From positions 496,001-560,000 of the forward strand of contig JAJQJQ010000028.1 in assembly GCA_028622995.1 (NCBI GenBank): a stretch of DNA of 64,000 bases. Reading direction: 5' to 3'. The DNA is from Panagrolaimus kolymaensis. Taxonomy: Eukaryota; Nematoda; Chromadorea; Rhabditida; Panagrolaimidae. The translations under genes were made by a program, and so were the position numbers. Positions 1-11,816 of this stretch are shown piece by piece; the stretch's first letter is position 1, and each line of letters starts with the position of its first letter. The notes under the pieces are model-generated. The model was not told the origin of the DNA. It did not search any database and saw nothing but the letters and a program-made list of their open reading frames with translations.

Positions 1-443
1 GTTAATCGTAGGTTTATATTTTGCAAAATATTCGACTTTGACCCTTTCTTTTCAAAGAACATATAATTATTTTCCTTTTTTAACTTTTTTTGTACCTTTA
101 ACTAACTAATTACTATGTGGTCGAAGACTTAGTCAGTATTATATTCTTTAATTTATCAAAGATATTTATTTTTACCCTTTTTTTAATAACCTGCAAAACA
201 AAGATTTTAAGAAGAAAAAAATAAACAGAATACTTTGCCTTGTGTTTGGACTTTTTACTTTTTTTACTGTTTTTTAATGTTTTATTTTTGTACTTTAATT
301 TATTTCTTTTCTTTCATTTTTTTCTTACTTAACTCTTCTTTGCTTTATAATAATCATATTTATCTTTTTTTCTTCGAAGTAAATAAATAACAAAAACAGG
401 CCATTATTTAAATTAAGTGATTTTAAGAGATAAAGATTTTCGT
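1..443. other. A+T-rich intergenic sequence, no gene seen
   Basis: Homopolymeric T/A tracts with no open frame supported by splice sites. It ends at the target-site duplication of the outer transposon. Confidence 0.6.
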
Positions 444-451
444 GGCGTGAC

Positions 452-1765
452 TAGGGTTGCGCCTCGGTAAATTTACCGGTAATTTACCGGTAAATTTACC
501 GGTTAATTTACTGGTAAATTTACCGCTCAAAAAACCGCCTTGGTAAATCGGTAAATCGGTAAATTTACCGGTAAATTTACCATTCAAAAAATCGCCTTTC
601 TACATTGGTAATTTTGTCTTTTTTTTGAAAAATTTCAAATAATGGTTGAAAAAGTCGTCTGTTTTTAGCTTTTGAACCATAAAAAATATATTAAAAAACG
701 TGCATCACGAATGCGCGACATCGACATGTCGACGATTTTTTCGACATTGACATGTCGATATGTCGATGTCGAGTTTTTCGGATCAACATTTGAACTTTTT
801 TTTGCCAAAATTCTTTAAAAATTGTGATAATTTGTTAAGAATTCCATTGTTAAAGACTTTTTGGAACTATTTTCCTTTACTATCTTCCTTTACTATCCCA
901 TATCAGAAACACTTTAATAATTTAAAAAAGCAGAATTACATTGAAAAATTTTTTTCACCCTCTTTTTATATAAAAAAATGTCGATGTCGCTCATCCAGTG
1001 TTCTTACTTTGCCTTTTGGTCGCGCCAAGCGCCGCGCCGGGCGCCAGAAAAATGAAAAACCGCGCCAGGCACCGCGCCACGTGCCAGTCTTTAAAATTTT
1101 GAGCACCAGCGCCGCGCCACGCGCCAGAAAAAAAATTTAAATAATGACCAAAAACATTAACTTTTTTATTTATTTAGTAAGATATACTTAAAATAACGCT
1201 ATATTTGAGGTTTTACTAAGATTAAATCAATTTTTTTCTGGAAAATCCAAGCATTTTAAAATTTTAAAAAAATTTTTTAATTTTTCTCGCGCCACGCGCC
1301 GCGCCGAGCATCGGATTTCTGAAAAGCCGCGCCAAGCACCGCGCCACGCGCCAGCTGGCGCGCGCCGGCGCGCGCCGGCGCGGCGCGGGTGCGGCGCGAG
1401 TAAGAACACTGCGCTCATCCCTGCTCAGAAGCAATGGTCGTCTCTTCTGATGAATCAGCTGACGAACAAAGTGAATTCCATAATTAATTGTCATTTCATT
1501 CACTCTTAAAAAACCATTGTTTTTTACTAAAAGTATAACTTCTCTCCTAATTTTATAACTTTCTCGCATTTGCTTTAAGAAAATTGATAGTAAAATAAAT
1601 AAAATACTCTTGTTTTATGATTTTTAAACCAAAGATCCAAAAAAGCATGGATGTTTTTTGGATTTTTGGTAGATTTACCGATTTACCGATTTACCGGTAA
1701 ATTAGCCGGTAAATTTACCGGTAAATTTACCGATTTTCGATTTACCGGTAAATTTAACAACCCTA
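452..1765. mobile_element. Outer hAT-type non-autonomous DNA transposon (1.3 kb)
   Basis: The ends are an 8-bp perfect terminal inverted repeat, TAGGGTTG at 452-459 and CAACCCTA at 1758-1765. The element is flanked by the 8-bp direct repeat GGCGTGAC at 444-451 and 1766-1773, the target-site duplication length typical of hAT elements. Both ends carry subterminal arrays of a short palindromic unit (AAATTTACCGGTAAATTT-like), at about 465-585 and 1668-1756, in inverted arrangement. Subterminal repeats of this kind are usual transposase-binding features in hAT elements. Inside is a cluster of TCGACATGTCGA-like palindromes at about 715-775. No transposase frame was recognised, so it would depend on a transposase encoded elsewhere. 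A second element is nested inside it. Confidence 0.88.
996..1411. mobile_element. Inner hAT-type MITE nested in the outer element
   Basis: A 416-bp element has 13-bp terminal inverted repeats, CAGTGTTCTTACT at 996-1008 and AGTAAGAACACTG at 1399-1411. The perfect 8-bp target duplication CGCTCATC lies at 988-995 and 1412-1419. The start CAGTG and the 8-bp duplication fit the hAT superfamily. Its ends are packed with GC-rich GCGCCGCGCC-type repeats (about 1018-1115 and 1288-1395) that stand out against the A+T-rich surroundings. It inserted into the outer element after that element arrived. Long open frames across the GC-rich repeats are compositional artefacts. Confidence 0.88.
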
Positions 1766-1889
1766 GGCGTGACACGTTTTTAGACATTTTAAAAAAAATT
1801 TTTTGTGAACTTTTTAAAGAAATTTTTAAATATTTTTAGCTAGTGTTAATTCAAATTTCGATTTCTTAATCAAAATTAATTAAACAAAC

Positions 1890-2898
1890 ATGGTCCTTGT
1901 AAATCCCATTTATTCATTGGAAGATAATTCATCCGGTTATGGCCAATTATGTTTGGAAAAACAAAATGGTTCATGCGTATCTCCATTAACACCTAGTCCA
2001 ACTGAAGTTAAAAATCAACCTCATTTTGGTGGTGGAATGAACGTTGCTCCAACGGAAGAAGAAAAGCGAGCATTAATAGAAAATTTAAATAAAGAAATTG
2101 AAAAATGGATGGATTTAAGCATCTTTTGTCAAACGCTTCGGAATATTGTTGAAGATGAAGGTGACACAGCTTTTTTCAATGGAAAAAGAATCCTTGAAGT
2201 TGGATTTACCACTGGTTTACCCGCTGTGTACGCATTGGAACATTTTGCTGAAAGTGCAATGGTTGTTTGCTCGGTAAGCATATTTTTTGATAATTTTTAT
2301 TTAAAAAAAAGTTCGTGATAGTATCAAAAAAAATTTTTTCTTCGTCCAGAGACCCTAAAATCAAAAAATTAGGATAAAAGCTTGGAACTTTATTTTCTCA
2401 TTTTTTAAATGAATATTTTTCTAAATTTTTTTCTTGAATTTTGCAGAATCACGAAATTCTTGAATCTTCGATTAAACCAACTTTCTCTCAAAGCAAAGAT
2501 TCCGATAAAGTTGATTGCACGATTGGAGATGTAACAGAACTAGATAGAATTCTTGAAGCTGATGAATATGATATTATTCTTGCCCCAGAAATCATTCGTG
2601 GGAATGTACAAAGTTTTGAAAGAATTCATGATTTACTTTATTCCCTTCTCGCGTATGAAGGAGTAATGTAAGTTTTTTAAAACAACAAAAAATCGTTATG
2701 GGATCAATAAATTAACTTTTATCATTTTTTAGTTTGGTGTCTGGCCATTCTCATTATCCTGATTCCAATGGAAATATGCAAGCCATGTTGGATATAATTA
2801 AACAAAAAGATCGCTTTGATGTGATTGATCGAACTCCTGCAACTTTTGCAAATGATTCACGAAAGGTTATTCAACTCTCGCATAAAACTATGGTTTAA
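1890..2898 (+). CDS. METTL18-like (histidine protein) methyltransferase family protein
   Basis: Three exons (1890-2273, 2447-2667, 2733-2898) with consistent phases give 256 residues. The order of motifs matches the METTL18/HPM1 branch of class I SAM methyltransferases. These are a 'F-x-GK-R-I-L-E-V-G' strand (residues ~110-125, normally GKxVLDLGCGSG), then 'YDIILAPEII' (normally YDLILTSETIY), then 'ILVSGHSHYP' (normally VLLASKAHYFG). METTL18 enzymes methylate a histidine in ribosomal protein RPL3. Here the SAM-binding glycine motif is eroded (EVGFTTG in place of DLGCGSG), so activity is uncertain. The start is the first ATG after a long T/A-rich leader, and the outer transposon lies only about 0.1 kb upstream. 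Confidence 0.68.
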
Positions 2899-4732
2899 AT
2901 TAACTTAAAATTTTTATTTAAATTTATTAATTTTTCTTTTCTCGATCTTAAGTTTTATTTGCATATTTAGTAGCAGGCATAGAAAAAACCCAACTTATCG
3001 CTCAAAATAACCAACATACCTACCTAAAAAAATATTTAAATTTAAATATGTATTTTTCTTTTTAAGAAACACAATTTTTCAAATCCATTTACATATAAGT
3101 GAGCGTTATTTTTTTTAAGTAGGGCTGCTTTTTTTTAAGTTAGAAATAATTAAGTTTTGAGTAAAAATTTATGTTTACGGGTTTAATTTTTAAGACGTGC
3201 GCCAATTTTTTTTTATTATATTTCTTGATAGTGCTAGGAAAAAGTGTAAAATTTTATTATTATTTTTTTGAGTTTTGACTTATTAAAAATTTTTTTGAAT
3301 TATACACTTTATTTTTATAATTTTTTTAATTTGCTAGTATTATTAATACAAAAAAATATGGATTATTTAGTTAAACATAAAAAATATGTGTGTGTAAAAT
3401 TAATCGGTGTTTTATTTTTTTTATTTTTTTTTATTTGTTTGTTTTGTATGTATGTATGTATTTTTTTGAAATATATATTAACCATAAATAAAATTGTTAA
3501 TTTGTATATTTATTACAAGTTTTTAAAAACACATGCATTTTTTGAAGGAGTTATACAAATTTTCTTCTTACAAATTAATTTTGTTACTACAAAAACAAAA
3601 TTGTTTTTTAGCTATAAAAAAAATATTGTTTTCAAATAAATATTAAATTATTTTTCTAACATAATTTTATGAGTCATTTTATAATCCGACAAATATCTTG
3701 GTAATAAAATTGTAAATGGAGAAAATTAAGGCTTTTTATTGAAATGAAAGGAATCCTTTTCGAACATTCTAACTTCAAGAATTAAAAAACTAATGTTTTG
3801 TTTTATTTTTACAAATTCTTTTTTTTTATCTTCGATGTTTACTGTAAAAATTTTTAGTACTTGGATTACCATAAATCTTTAACTCTGAACTTTGATTTAA
3901 AAATGTTTCTGCCCTCTAAATCCCGGCTTTAAAATTTGAGTTACCAAAATTTTGTATTTATGGTAAGAATACAATACAATTTTCGTGGAAAGGTACATTC
4001 TATAAAAACATTTATTTTAATTTTTTTTTTGTGAAATAAAATCCAAATTCGACAAACATATTTTTTCAAACAACTTTTGAAACTATCCTTCACCCAAAAA
4101 AATAAAAAAAATTTGTTATTAATTGTTTCAACGCCGAATAATAAATCTATCACATTTTATTTTTTCACGTTTGAATAAGTCGCAAAAATAGAGAGGAGAT
4201 GGATAGAGAGAAGAAAAAAACAGGAAATAAAAATAAAATAGCTTTGAAAAAAGTTATCATTTTTTTATTATCGATTTATTTATTTTTTTATCATTTTGTT
4301 AATCCCATTTTTCCAAAAAAACAAAATTCTTCCAAATTTTTTTTTTATTTAATCTATTTATTTATGAATTAATTATCGACTCAACCCTCTGCTTATTTTT
4401 TTACCTTTGTTTTTGTTTTTGCAAAAAATAAAAAAAAACAATCATAAAATCTTAGGGGTTAAAAAAGTGTCAACGCAAGGATCATTTATTTGTTGATAAA
4501 TGACTTTGCTTCTTTTTTTTCTGCGTGTGAGTGAGAGAGATATTTATTTAGTTTTTTGATGTTTTGCGTGAAGAGTAAAGAAGAAATTTAGTAAATAATA
4601 GGTAAAATATTAACTAACGAAGAAGGAAAATGAAAAAAACAACAACTACGACGATTAGGACGTGAACGTGGATGTGAGATGTTGTAGCCGCCTCAGCCAA
4701 CGAAGAAGTATACGTATAATAATTATCGTTGC
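2899..4732. other. Intergenic, no gene seen
   Basis: A+T-rich sequence with runs of T and A. The right part (about 4190-4730) is purine-rich and probably includes the promoter and leader of the transporter that follows. The ORFs here are low-complexity Phe/Lys/Leu frames with no domain content. Confidence 0.5.
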
Positions 4733-7093
4733 ATGAAAAAAGAAAGGATGCTTAGCGTTGATGAAAGCAGTAATAATAGCTTTAAAAAAGCTAATGCTAA
4801 TAATAAAAAATCTCTAAAAGAACAAATATTTTTAAGAAAGAGATGGATATTAGGTAAGTCTAAAACTTATTTTTTTCATTCTAAAATTAAATACATTACT
4901 AACTAATTTACCCAATAATTTTGAGTAATTTAAACTTTTGAAAACAGGCGGAAAATTCCAACCTTTCAGGAATTCCAAAAAAACTATTTACCTTTCATGA
5001 AAAAATTCCAAAATTGCCTTTTTATTTTTTTGTTGCGATATCTTGTTTTCAAAACTTGTCTATTTTTAGGTTTCGTATTATTACTCGGCAACTTTTGTGC
5101 TTCATCGATGAGAACCCATATTGGAGTTTCTATGGTTTGCATGGTGAATGCCACAGCGGTTCATGAGTTATCCGACAAATCAGATATTCCCCATTTTCGT
5201 CCAGAACCAGCAAATCCTCAATGTCATAGAAATCAAGTAAATGAAACCAAAGCTATAGCCAAAGGTTATAAAGTCAGTCTATGAATTTTTTACTACTTTC
5301 ATAAAGTTGAGTTTTAGGGAACTTTTGTTTGGTCCAATGAAGAACAAGCTTTATTATTTTCATCAGGATTTTATGGAAATTTATTAATTATGTTTTTTCC
5401 TGGATTTTTAATTAATCATTATGGGCCTAAAAATGTTGCTTTCGCCTGTGCTTTGGGAATGGCTTTGACAACAGTGTTAATGCCAACATTTGCATATTTT
5501 GGATTATATTATTTTATGGGTATTCGAATTCTTTTTGGTGTATTTGAATATGCAATTTATCCAGCTTTAATTGCTCCGCTTTCACTTTGGTTTGCGCCAA
5601 ATGAACGAAGTAGTGCTGTGGCGATTTTTACTTCTGGATCACCTTTGGCAAGTTCACTCGGAGTTTTAATTACCACAAATTTATGTGCCTTGGAATGGCT
5701 GAATGGATGGCCATTAATTTTTTATTATACAAGTAATTACTTACTTTTTGATTTGATTTTATTAAAATAGGAAGAATACTACTTTAGGTCTTGTAACATT
5801 TTTATGGGGTATATTATGGCTGGTATTTTTCACAAACAGCCCTAAGAAAAGCAGATTCCTTTCGGTGGAAGAAAAACAATATTTGGCAAATAAAAATGAA
5901 GCTCATTCCCATCCAGATGGACACAAAAAGGTTGGGTTGTCGATTAAATCTATTTTGATAATGTAAAAAACTTTTTTAGAAAAAGATACCACTAAAACGT
6001 ATGCTTCGATCTCCTGCAATGATAGCAGTCGTGTTCACTGCTTTTGCGCATGTTGTTACAACGTCACTGATGCAAAATTTCTTACCTACATATGCCAGAG
6101 ATGCATTAGATTTGGATTTAAAAAGTGTAAGGCTTAACGGATTGATTTTTGCGTAAATTTTAGAGAAGAAAAAATTTATGAATTGGAAAAATATTTTTAT
6201 TTGATTGTTACATAACTTTGTATCGCAAAAACCCCGCCCGATACGAACTTATGAAACATATTCGGAAAGTTTGATCCAAATTATTTAATAATTTTTTTCA
6301 GAATGGAATTTTCACATCCATCACTTTTATCACTAAATTCCTCAGTAAATATGTTCTCAGCTTTTCAGCGGATTACATGAAATCAAAGAAAATTTTATCT
6401 CCAACTGCATCAAGTAAAATTTTTCAATGTGGAGGTAAGAATTACTTTATTTTTAATTCATTTACTCTTAAATCGAATTTTTTCCATTTTGACTCTCGAA
6501 ACTACTTTTATTTTATTTTAGCGTCCTATGGCGTGGCACTCATGTTTTGTATCATTGCATTATTTATTGATTGCACGAGACAAGAACTCGCTTTATTAAT
6601 TTTAGCTTTTTATGGAGTATTTGCAGCTTCAGCCATTCCAGGATATTTTACGGCTAGTTGCTCCTTTGCACCCATGTACACTGCCATGGTATCCGCGATT
6701 ATGGAAGTGGCAGGAGCTATCGCAAATTTGCTTGCTCCAGCTTTTGTTGGATTTTTTGTTAAACAGGTAATTAATTCATTTAAAAAAAAGTTGGCATTGT
6801 CGCGAAAATTCATAGCTCACGTAAATTTTTTAGGGCTTAGCAGGGGAATGGGCATATGTCTTTATTACGGTGGCATTAATAAATATTATTAGTGGAACAG
6901 TATTTTTAATTTATGGCACAGGTATGAAAATGATTTCTTTTGTCTTCCTTCATTGAATGATTTTTATTTTTAAGCTGATATTCAATCATGGGCCCTGCCA
7001 CAAATTGCATCACAAAGAAATGTTGAAGAAAGCACCATTGAATTAGTGAATGAAACAAACAAAAATCAAAATCGTATAAATGATAGCAAATAA
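4733..7093 (+). CDS. SLC17-type major facilitator superfamily transporter, copy A
   Basis: Nine exons (4733-4853, 5070-5272, 5318-5732, 5788-5930, 5980-6126, 6302-6434, 6522-6766, 6834-6921, 6975-7093) join in frame to about 537 residues, the usual length for SLC17 (sialin, vesicular glutamate or Na/phosphate) anion transporters. After a short basic N-terminus ending 'RKRWILG', TM1 carries 'SSMRTHIGVSMVCMVNATAV', the SLC17-type NxRxNLSVAIVAM region. Later come 'FFPGFLINHYGPKN', a central 'PNERSSAVAIFTSG' loop (PxERSR-like), and 'PMYTAMVSAIMEVAGAIAN' in the C-terminal half. A large loop after TM1 would be lumenal or extracellular. The substrate cannot be deduced. Copy B is the adjacent tandem paralogue with the same phases. 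The donor after exon 2 is GTCAGT, unusual at position +3 but shared by both copies. Confidence 0.87.
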
Positions 7094-7546
7094 ATATAAA
7101 TAAATTGTTATGGGTGTGTGTCTGTATAGTTGTTTAAAATGTAAAAAAAAAGTAACGATATCAAAAATAGCAAATTTATGGAGAATAAAATTTCAGTAAA
7201 ATTTTAAAAGAATCAAAAACATACAATTTTGTAAAAAAAAGGTAAAAAAAATAAATTTGGAAGCAATTCGAAGATAGTCATAAGGAATAAACTTATCCAC
7301 ACAAACCTTGTTTTCTTCAGAGAAGTATTGATTAGTAAAAGAAAATCGTAAACCACACATTTTCGCGCCTTTTTTGTTACATAAAATTTTCTTCAAGTCG
7401 GTCGGTTTTTTCTTAACCAATTTCAATGGATAATTTATGATAAATGACTTTTATGATATTTTTGAGAGAAAATTATTTTTATCAAATTAAAATGAAAAGA
7501 AAAAACTCAAGACCCGAAGAAAAAAAGAATGATGCATTAAAGAAGA
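7094..7546. other. Spacer between the two SLC17 paralogues
   Basis: A+T-rich 3' flank of copy A and leader of copy B. No additional gene is supported. Confidence 0.5.
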
Positions 7547-9761
7547 ATGGTTAGTATTGGTGAAAATAACAAAAATGTTAAAAAATCGTGGAAAGACCAA
7601 ATTTTGAAAAGAAAGCGATGGATTTTAGGTAAACTTTAAATATATTTTATTTTAAACAAAACAATGCCAACGATGGTAATATTTAGGGTTGTTATTGCTA
7701 GTTGGAAACTTTTATACCTCCTCCATGAGAACTCATCTAGGAGTTTCCATGGTTTGTATGGTGAATGCTACAGCCGTTCATGAACTCTCTAAAAAATTAG
7801 AGGTTTCTTTTTCTCTTCCAAAACCAATTAATCCACAATGTCAGCGAACTTTTGTTGTTAATGAAACTAAAGCTATTGCCAAAGGTTATAAAGTCAGTCT
7901 ATGAATTTTTTACTACTTTCATAAAGTTGAGTTTTAGGGAACTTTTGTTTGGTCCAATGAAGAACAAGCTTTATTATTTTCTTCAGGATTTTATGGAAAC
8001 TTATTAATTATGTTTTTTCCTGGATTTTTAATTAATCATTATGGCACCAAAAATGTTTTACTTGGATGTGCTATAGGTATGGCTTTAACGTCATTGTTAA
8101 TGCCAACATTTGCACATTTTGGATTATATTATTTTTTCTTTATTAGAGTGATATTTGGAATTTTCGAGGTAAAATTTTTTTCATAAGAAACCAAAACTTA
8201 ATTAAATGAAATTAGAGGATTTTAGTATTCATTTTACTCAGCTATGATGGCGCCATTATCCCTTTGGTTTACCCAAAATGAGAGAAGTACATCAGTGGCT
8301 ATTGTTACATCTGGTTCGCCACTTGCCAGCTCATTGGGAGTTTTAATTGCTACAAACTTGTGTTCCTTAAATTGGTTGAATGGATGGCCATTAATTTTTT
8401 ATTTTACAGGTAAAACCACTTTTTTGCGATTATTATAAAAATGATGAAAAATAATTCCAGGCATTGCTACACTAATTTGGGGAACAATTATGTTGATTTT
8501 CTTTACAAATAGCCCAAAGAAAAGCAAATTTCTATCGAATGATGAAAAACAATATTTAGCGAATATAAATGAAGCTCATTCAGATCCTGATGGATACAAA
8601 AAAGTCAGCGGTTTTTTATTTTTCTCTTTTTTTAAGACATAAAAAATTTACAGAAAAACATTCCATTAAAAAAGATGTTGTTATCCTCGCCTATGATAGC
8701 TGTAATGGTTGCAGCTTTTGCACATGAAGTTGCATCATCGCTAATGCAAAATTTTTTGCCTACATATGTCAGAGATGTTTTATATTTGGATCTCAAAAGT
8801 GTAAGCACCAAGATTATTTTACAATATTTTATCTACTCCTTGTTTGTTTGTTTTTTTAGTTTTCAAAAATATAAAAAAATGTAAATAAAAAAAGTAATAT
8901 GATGAATTTTTTTATAGAATGGAATATTCACAGCTATAACATTTATTTCAAAATTTTTTAGCAAATATTTATTAAGTTTTTCTGCAGATTTTATGAAATC
9001 CAAAAAAATTTTAACACCCACAACTTCAACGAAATTTTTTCAATGTGCTGGTACGATTTTTTTTTGTTTATGCAACAAATTTTTCGGGCCTTTTTAGAAT
9101 CCAATTCTTAAATATATATATTTTTAGCATGCTATGGCGTTGCAATAGTATTTATTATAATTGTGTTATTCATTGATTGCACACGAATTTATTTAGCCCT
9201 TATTGCTTTAGCATTTTTTGGATTCTTTTCTGGTTCATCCGTACCTGGATATGGCACAGCCAGTTGTTCATTCGCTCCTATGTATACTGGAATGGTAACT
9301 TCTATTACTCAGATATCCGGTGCTATAGGAAACTTATTAGCTCCAGTTTTAGTTGGAATTTTAGTTAAAAAGGTTTGTAATAAAAAAAATAAATGCCTAA
9401 TTTTTATCATTCATTCATATACAAACAAACAAAAAATTTCGAGATGAGAAAAAAGAGAGAATTTTTTAATTTGTGACACATTTTTTTTACAGGGTCAAAC
9501 CAATGAATGGGCATATGTTTTCATTACTGTGGCATTTATCAATGTCATAAGTGGCTCAGTTTATTTATTTTATGGCTCAGGTAAAAAAAAGATTTAAACT
9601 TTTTCATTTTTCTTGATTAATGTTGGATTATATATTTTTAAGCGGATATCCAACCATGGGCAATCCCAGAAATTGCGTCAACAAAGACTTTACAAAAAAA
9701 AGAAAGCAAAGATTTCGGTAATGAAAACCAAGGATTTCAAAAAAATGAAAATGCAAAGTAA
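7547..9761 (+). CDS. SLC17-type major facilitator superfamily transporter, copy B
   Basis: Ten exons (7547-7628, 7687-7892, 7938-8168, 8226-8409, 8461-8603, 8654-8800, 8918-9050, 9128-9372, 9493-9580, 9643-9761) give about 525 residues. The last six exons have exactly the same lengths as in copy A (143, 147, 133, 245, 88, 119). It keeps the family marks 'SSMRTHLGVSMVCMVNATAV', 'QNERSTSVAIVTSG' and 'PMYTGMVTSITQISGAIGN'. It carries one extra intron (8169-8225) inside the region that is a single exon (5318-5732) in copy A. A block of about 180 bp including an entire intron is identical to copy A. The substrate is unknown. It is probably a multi-pass transporter of organic or inorganic anions. 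Confidence 0.87.
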
Positions 9762-10774
9762 ATGGCGATGAATTTTTGCAATTTTTTTGTTTTGTGTATT
9801 TTTAAGCTTTTTTTAATATTTAAAAATTTAAGTATTTAAGCTTTTTTGTAGAAAAATCTTTTAAAATAAAAATATTTTTTATTATTTAAACTAGGCTTTT
9901 TTTCATTTCTATAGTTTGAAGGAAAACAAATACCTTTTCCATACTTTGTGTCTCTCATAAACTTTTATGACCATGTGTCAAAGTTTTTTTTGTGATGGAA
10001 AACCAGACGACACATTTAAACCACATTTATTATGTCCTCGAATTAATTTCTTTCTTTTATCGATTCGGTTTTGTTTTGAGCAAACTTTTCTGCAAAAAAA
10101 GTTTGACTTTTTGTTGCTGTTTTATTTTTTTCTAAATATCTGGATTTCAAAAATCCAAAAAAAAGGCTTGCAAAACAAGGCCCTTAAATCTTCTAATGTT
10201 TTTGTTTTGTTTTTGTTGTTGACTCACCTCTCTTCCTTGTTTAGCCCTCTTTTTTATTTTTGGCTAGATTTTTTGTTTGTTCCTGCCTTGGTTTCTATGG
10301 GTTTTGTTGTGGGTCTTTAGCAAAAAAAGTTGTTTCATTTCTCTCCTCCAACTTTCTCTCTCTCCAAAAAAGGGAATGGAAGAAAAATTCAATATCATCA
10401 ATAATAAAACCACATTTTTTCTTTCAATTTCATTCTCGTTATCGAGAGTTTATGATTATTCGTAAAAAAATAAATAAATATGATTGATTTTTATTTTTTC
10501 CATTTCTCTTACTTTTAATGACGCAAATGGAAAATAATGGTTTTGTAACGTTTTGATTATTCTTTTTAAAATTATGTAAAGTTCCTTTTTTCTGATAAAA
10601 AATAGAATATAGAAAACTATTTTGTCAATTTATTTAAAATTTTTGACTCATTTTGCTTTTAAAACTTTCGTGCCTTTATTTTGTTTTGTAAAAAATTTTA
10701 TTTATAATCGAATTATTTTAGCACCTAAGTTTTTATATTTTTTAAGTTCTAAAGTCTCATCAATTATTTAAAAA
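9762..10774. other. Intergenic, no gene seen
   Basis: Low-complexity A+T-rich sequence. Several short Phe/Leu-rich frames lack splice support or recognisable domains. Confidence 0.5.
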
Positions 10775-11655
10775 ATGGCTGGTAATAATGGAAAGTTCAA
10801 AGCTGTTATCACAGGTTAGACAAAACCCTTAGTTTTTTTCATTTAAAAAACTAATATAACATTTTTAGACATGGGTGGCGTTATTATTAAATATAGTAAT
10901 CCAAGGGCCATTGAAGATTTATTTGAACAAGGTAACATCCATTTTAATTTCCAATTGTGTCATTCGAAAGTCATTTATTGTATCATTTATTTTAGCCCAA
11001 AACAATGAAATGATTAACAATTTGATTGCTGATTTTGAATTAGGCAATAAAGATGTTAAAGAAATTGCAAGACATGTCTCAGAAATACCTGATGTAAGTT
11101 TTATCGAAAAAATATCATTGACGTTTTTTTAAATCCAAAATTACCAATAAAAATGATTACGCTTTGTCAATACTTTTAGGATAAAAAGAATTTTTCTAAA
11201 ATTTCTATATATTCTTTTTATAGGAAAAACTTCGAACTGAAATCGCTACCCTTCTTCAAGGCCTTGCTTCATCCCTTTCAAATACTGATGAACCCGTGGT
11301 TGCTGCATTACAAAAATGCAAAGGTTCTGGGCTTAAATTAGCTCTTCTAACAAACACAGGATGGGGTGATGTTGCTAAAACCAAGGCTATGGTTCCAATA
11401 GATACAACATACTTTGACGTCGTCGTCGAATCATGTCGAATAAACATGCGTAAACCATACTCAGATATTTACAAACACACCCTTGAACAACTTGGAGGTG
11501 GGATTAAACCCGAGGAATGCATCTTTATTGATGATTTAAAAATTAATTGTCAAGGCGCCGAACAACTTGGAATGAAAACCATTCAAGTTATTCATGGTGA
11601 TTCAGAAACAGCGTTAAAAGAATTGGAAAATCTCACAGGAATTAAATTTTCTTAA
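10775..11655 (+). CDS. HAD-superfamily hydrolase, ACAD10/epoxide-hydrolase N-domain type
   Basis: Four exons (10775-10814, 10869-10931, 10996-11093, 11224-11655) give 210 residues, a complete HAD subfamily IA protein. Motif I is 'VITDMGGVII', where the second Asp of DxD is replaced by Gly as in ACAD10 and soluble epoxide hydrolase N-domains. Motif II is 'LALLTNTG', motif III is the Lys in 'MRKPYSDIY', and motif IV is 'CIFIDDL'. The cap between motifs I and II is short and helical. These enzymes are generally phosphatases or dehalogenase-like hydrolases, mostly cytosolic or peroxisomal. The physiological substrate is not predictable. The start ATG is followed by a short basic N-terminus with no signal peptide. 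Confidence 0.82.
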
Positions 11656-11816
11656 TTAAATTTGTCAAACATTTTTGCCTGATTCAAAAATTTATAATAA
11701 ATGAAAATTTTAATATTATTGAAAGCTTCAAAGGTTCTTAACATTAACAATGCAAAAAACAAAAATAAAATGCAGTATAAAATATAAATTTTAATAAAAA
11801 TTATGTTTGAAAAAAG

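Noticed and set aside
760..1569. Several ORFs over 60 codons spanning the GC-rich arms
   Set aside because: They run through transposon repeats, have repetitive Arg/Ala/Pro composition and cross element boundaries. They are artefacts of GC-rich repeats.
5273..5317. Non-splice interpretation of the GTCAGT donor (reading through)
   Set aside because: Read-through hits a stop at once, and skipping the segment restores the family sequence in both paralogues, so it is a real intron with an unusual donor.
10260..10487. Overlapping ORFs in three frames
   Set aside because: Low-complexity Phe/Leu/Ser translations with no domain, no conserved start context and no splice partners.
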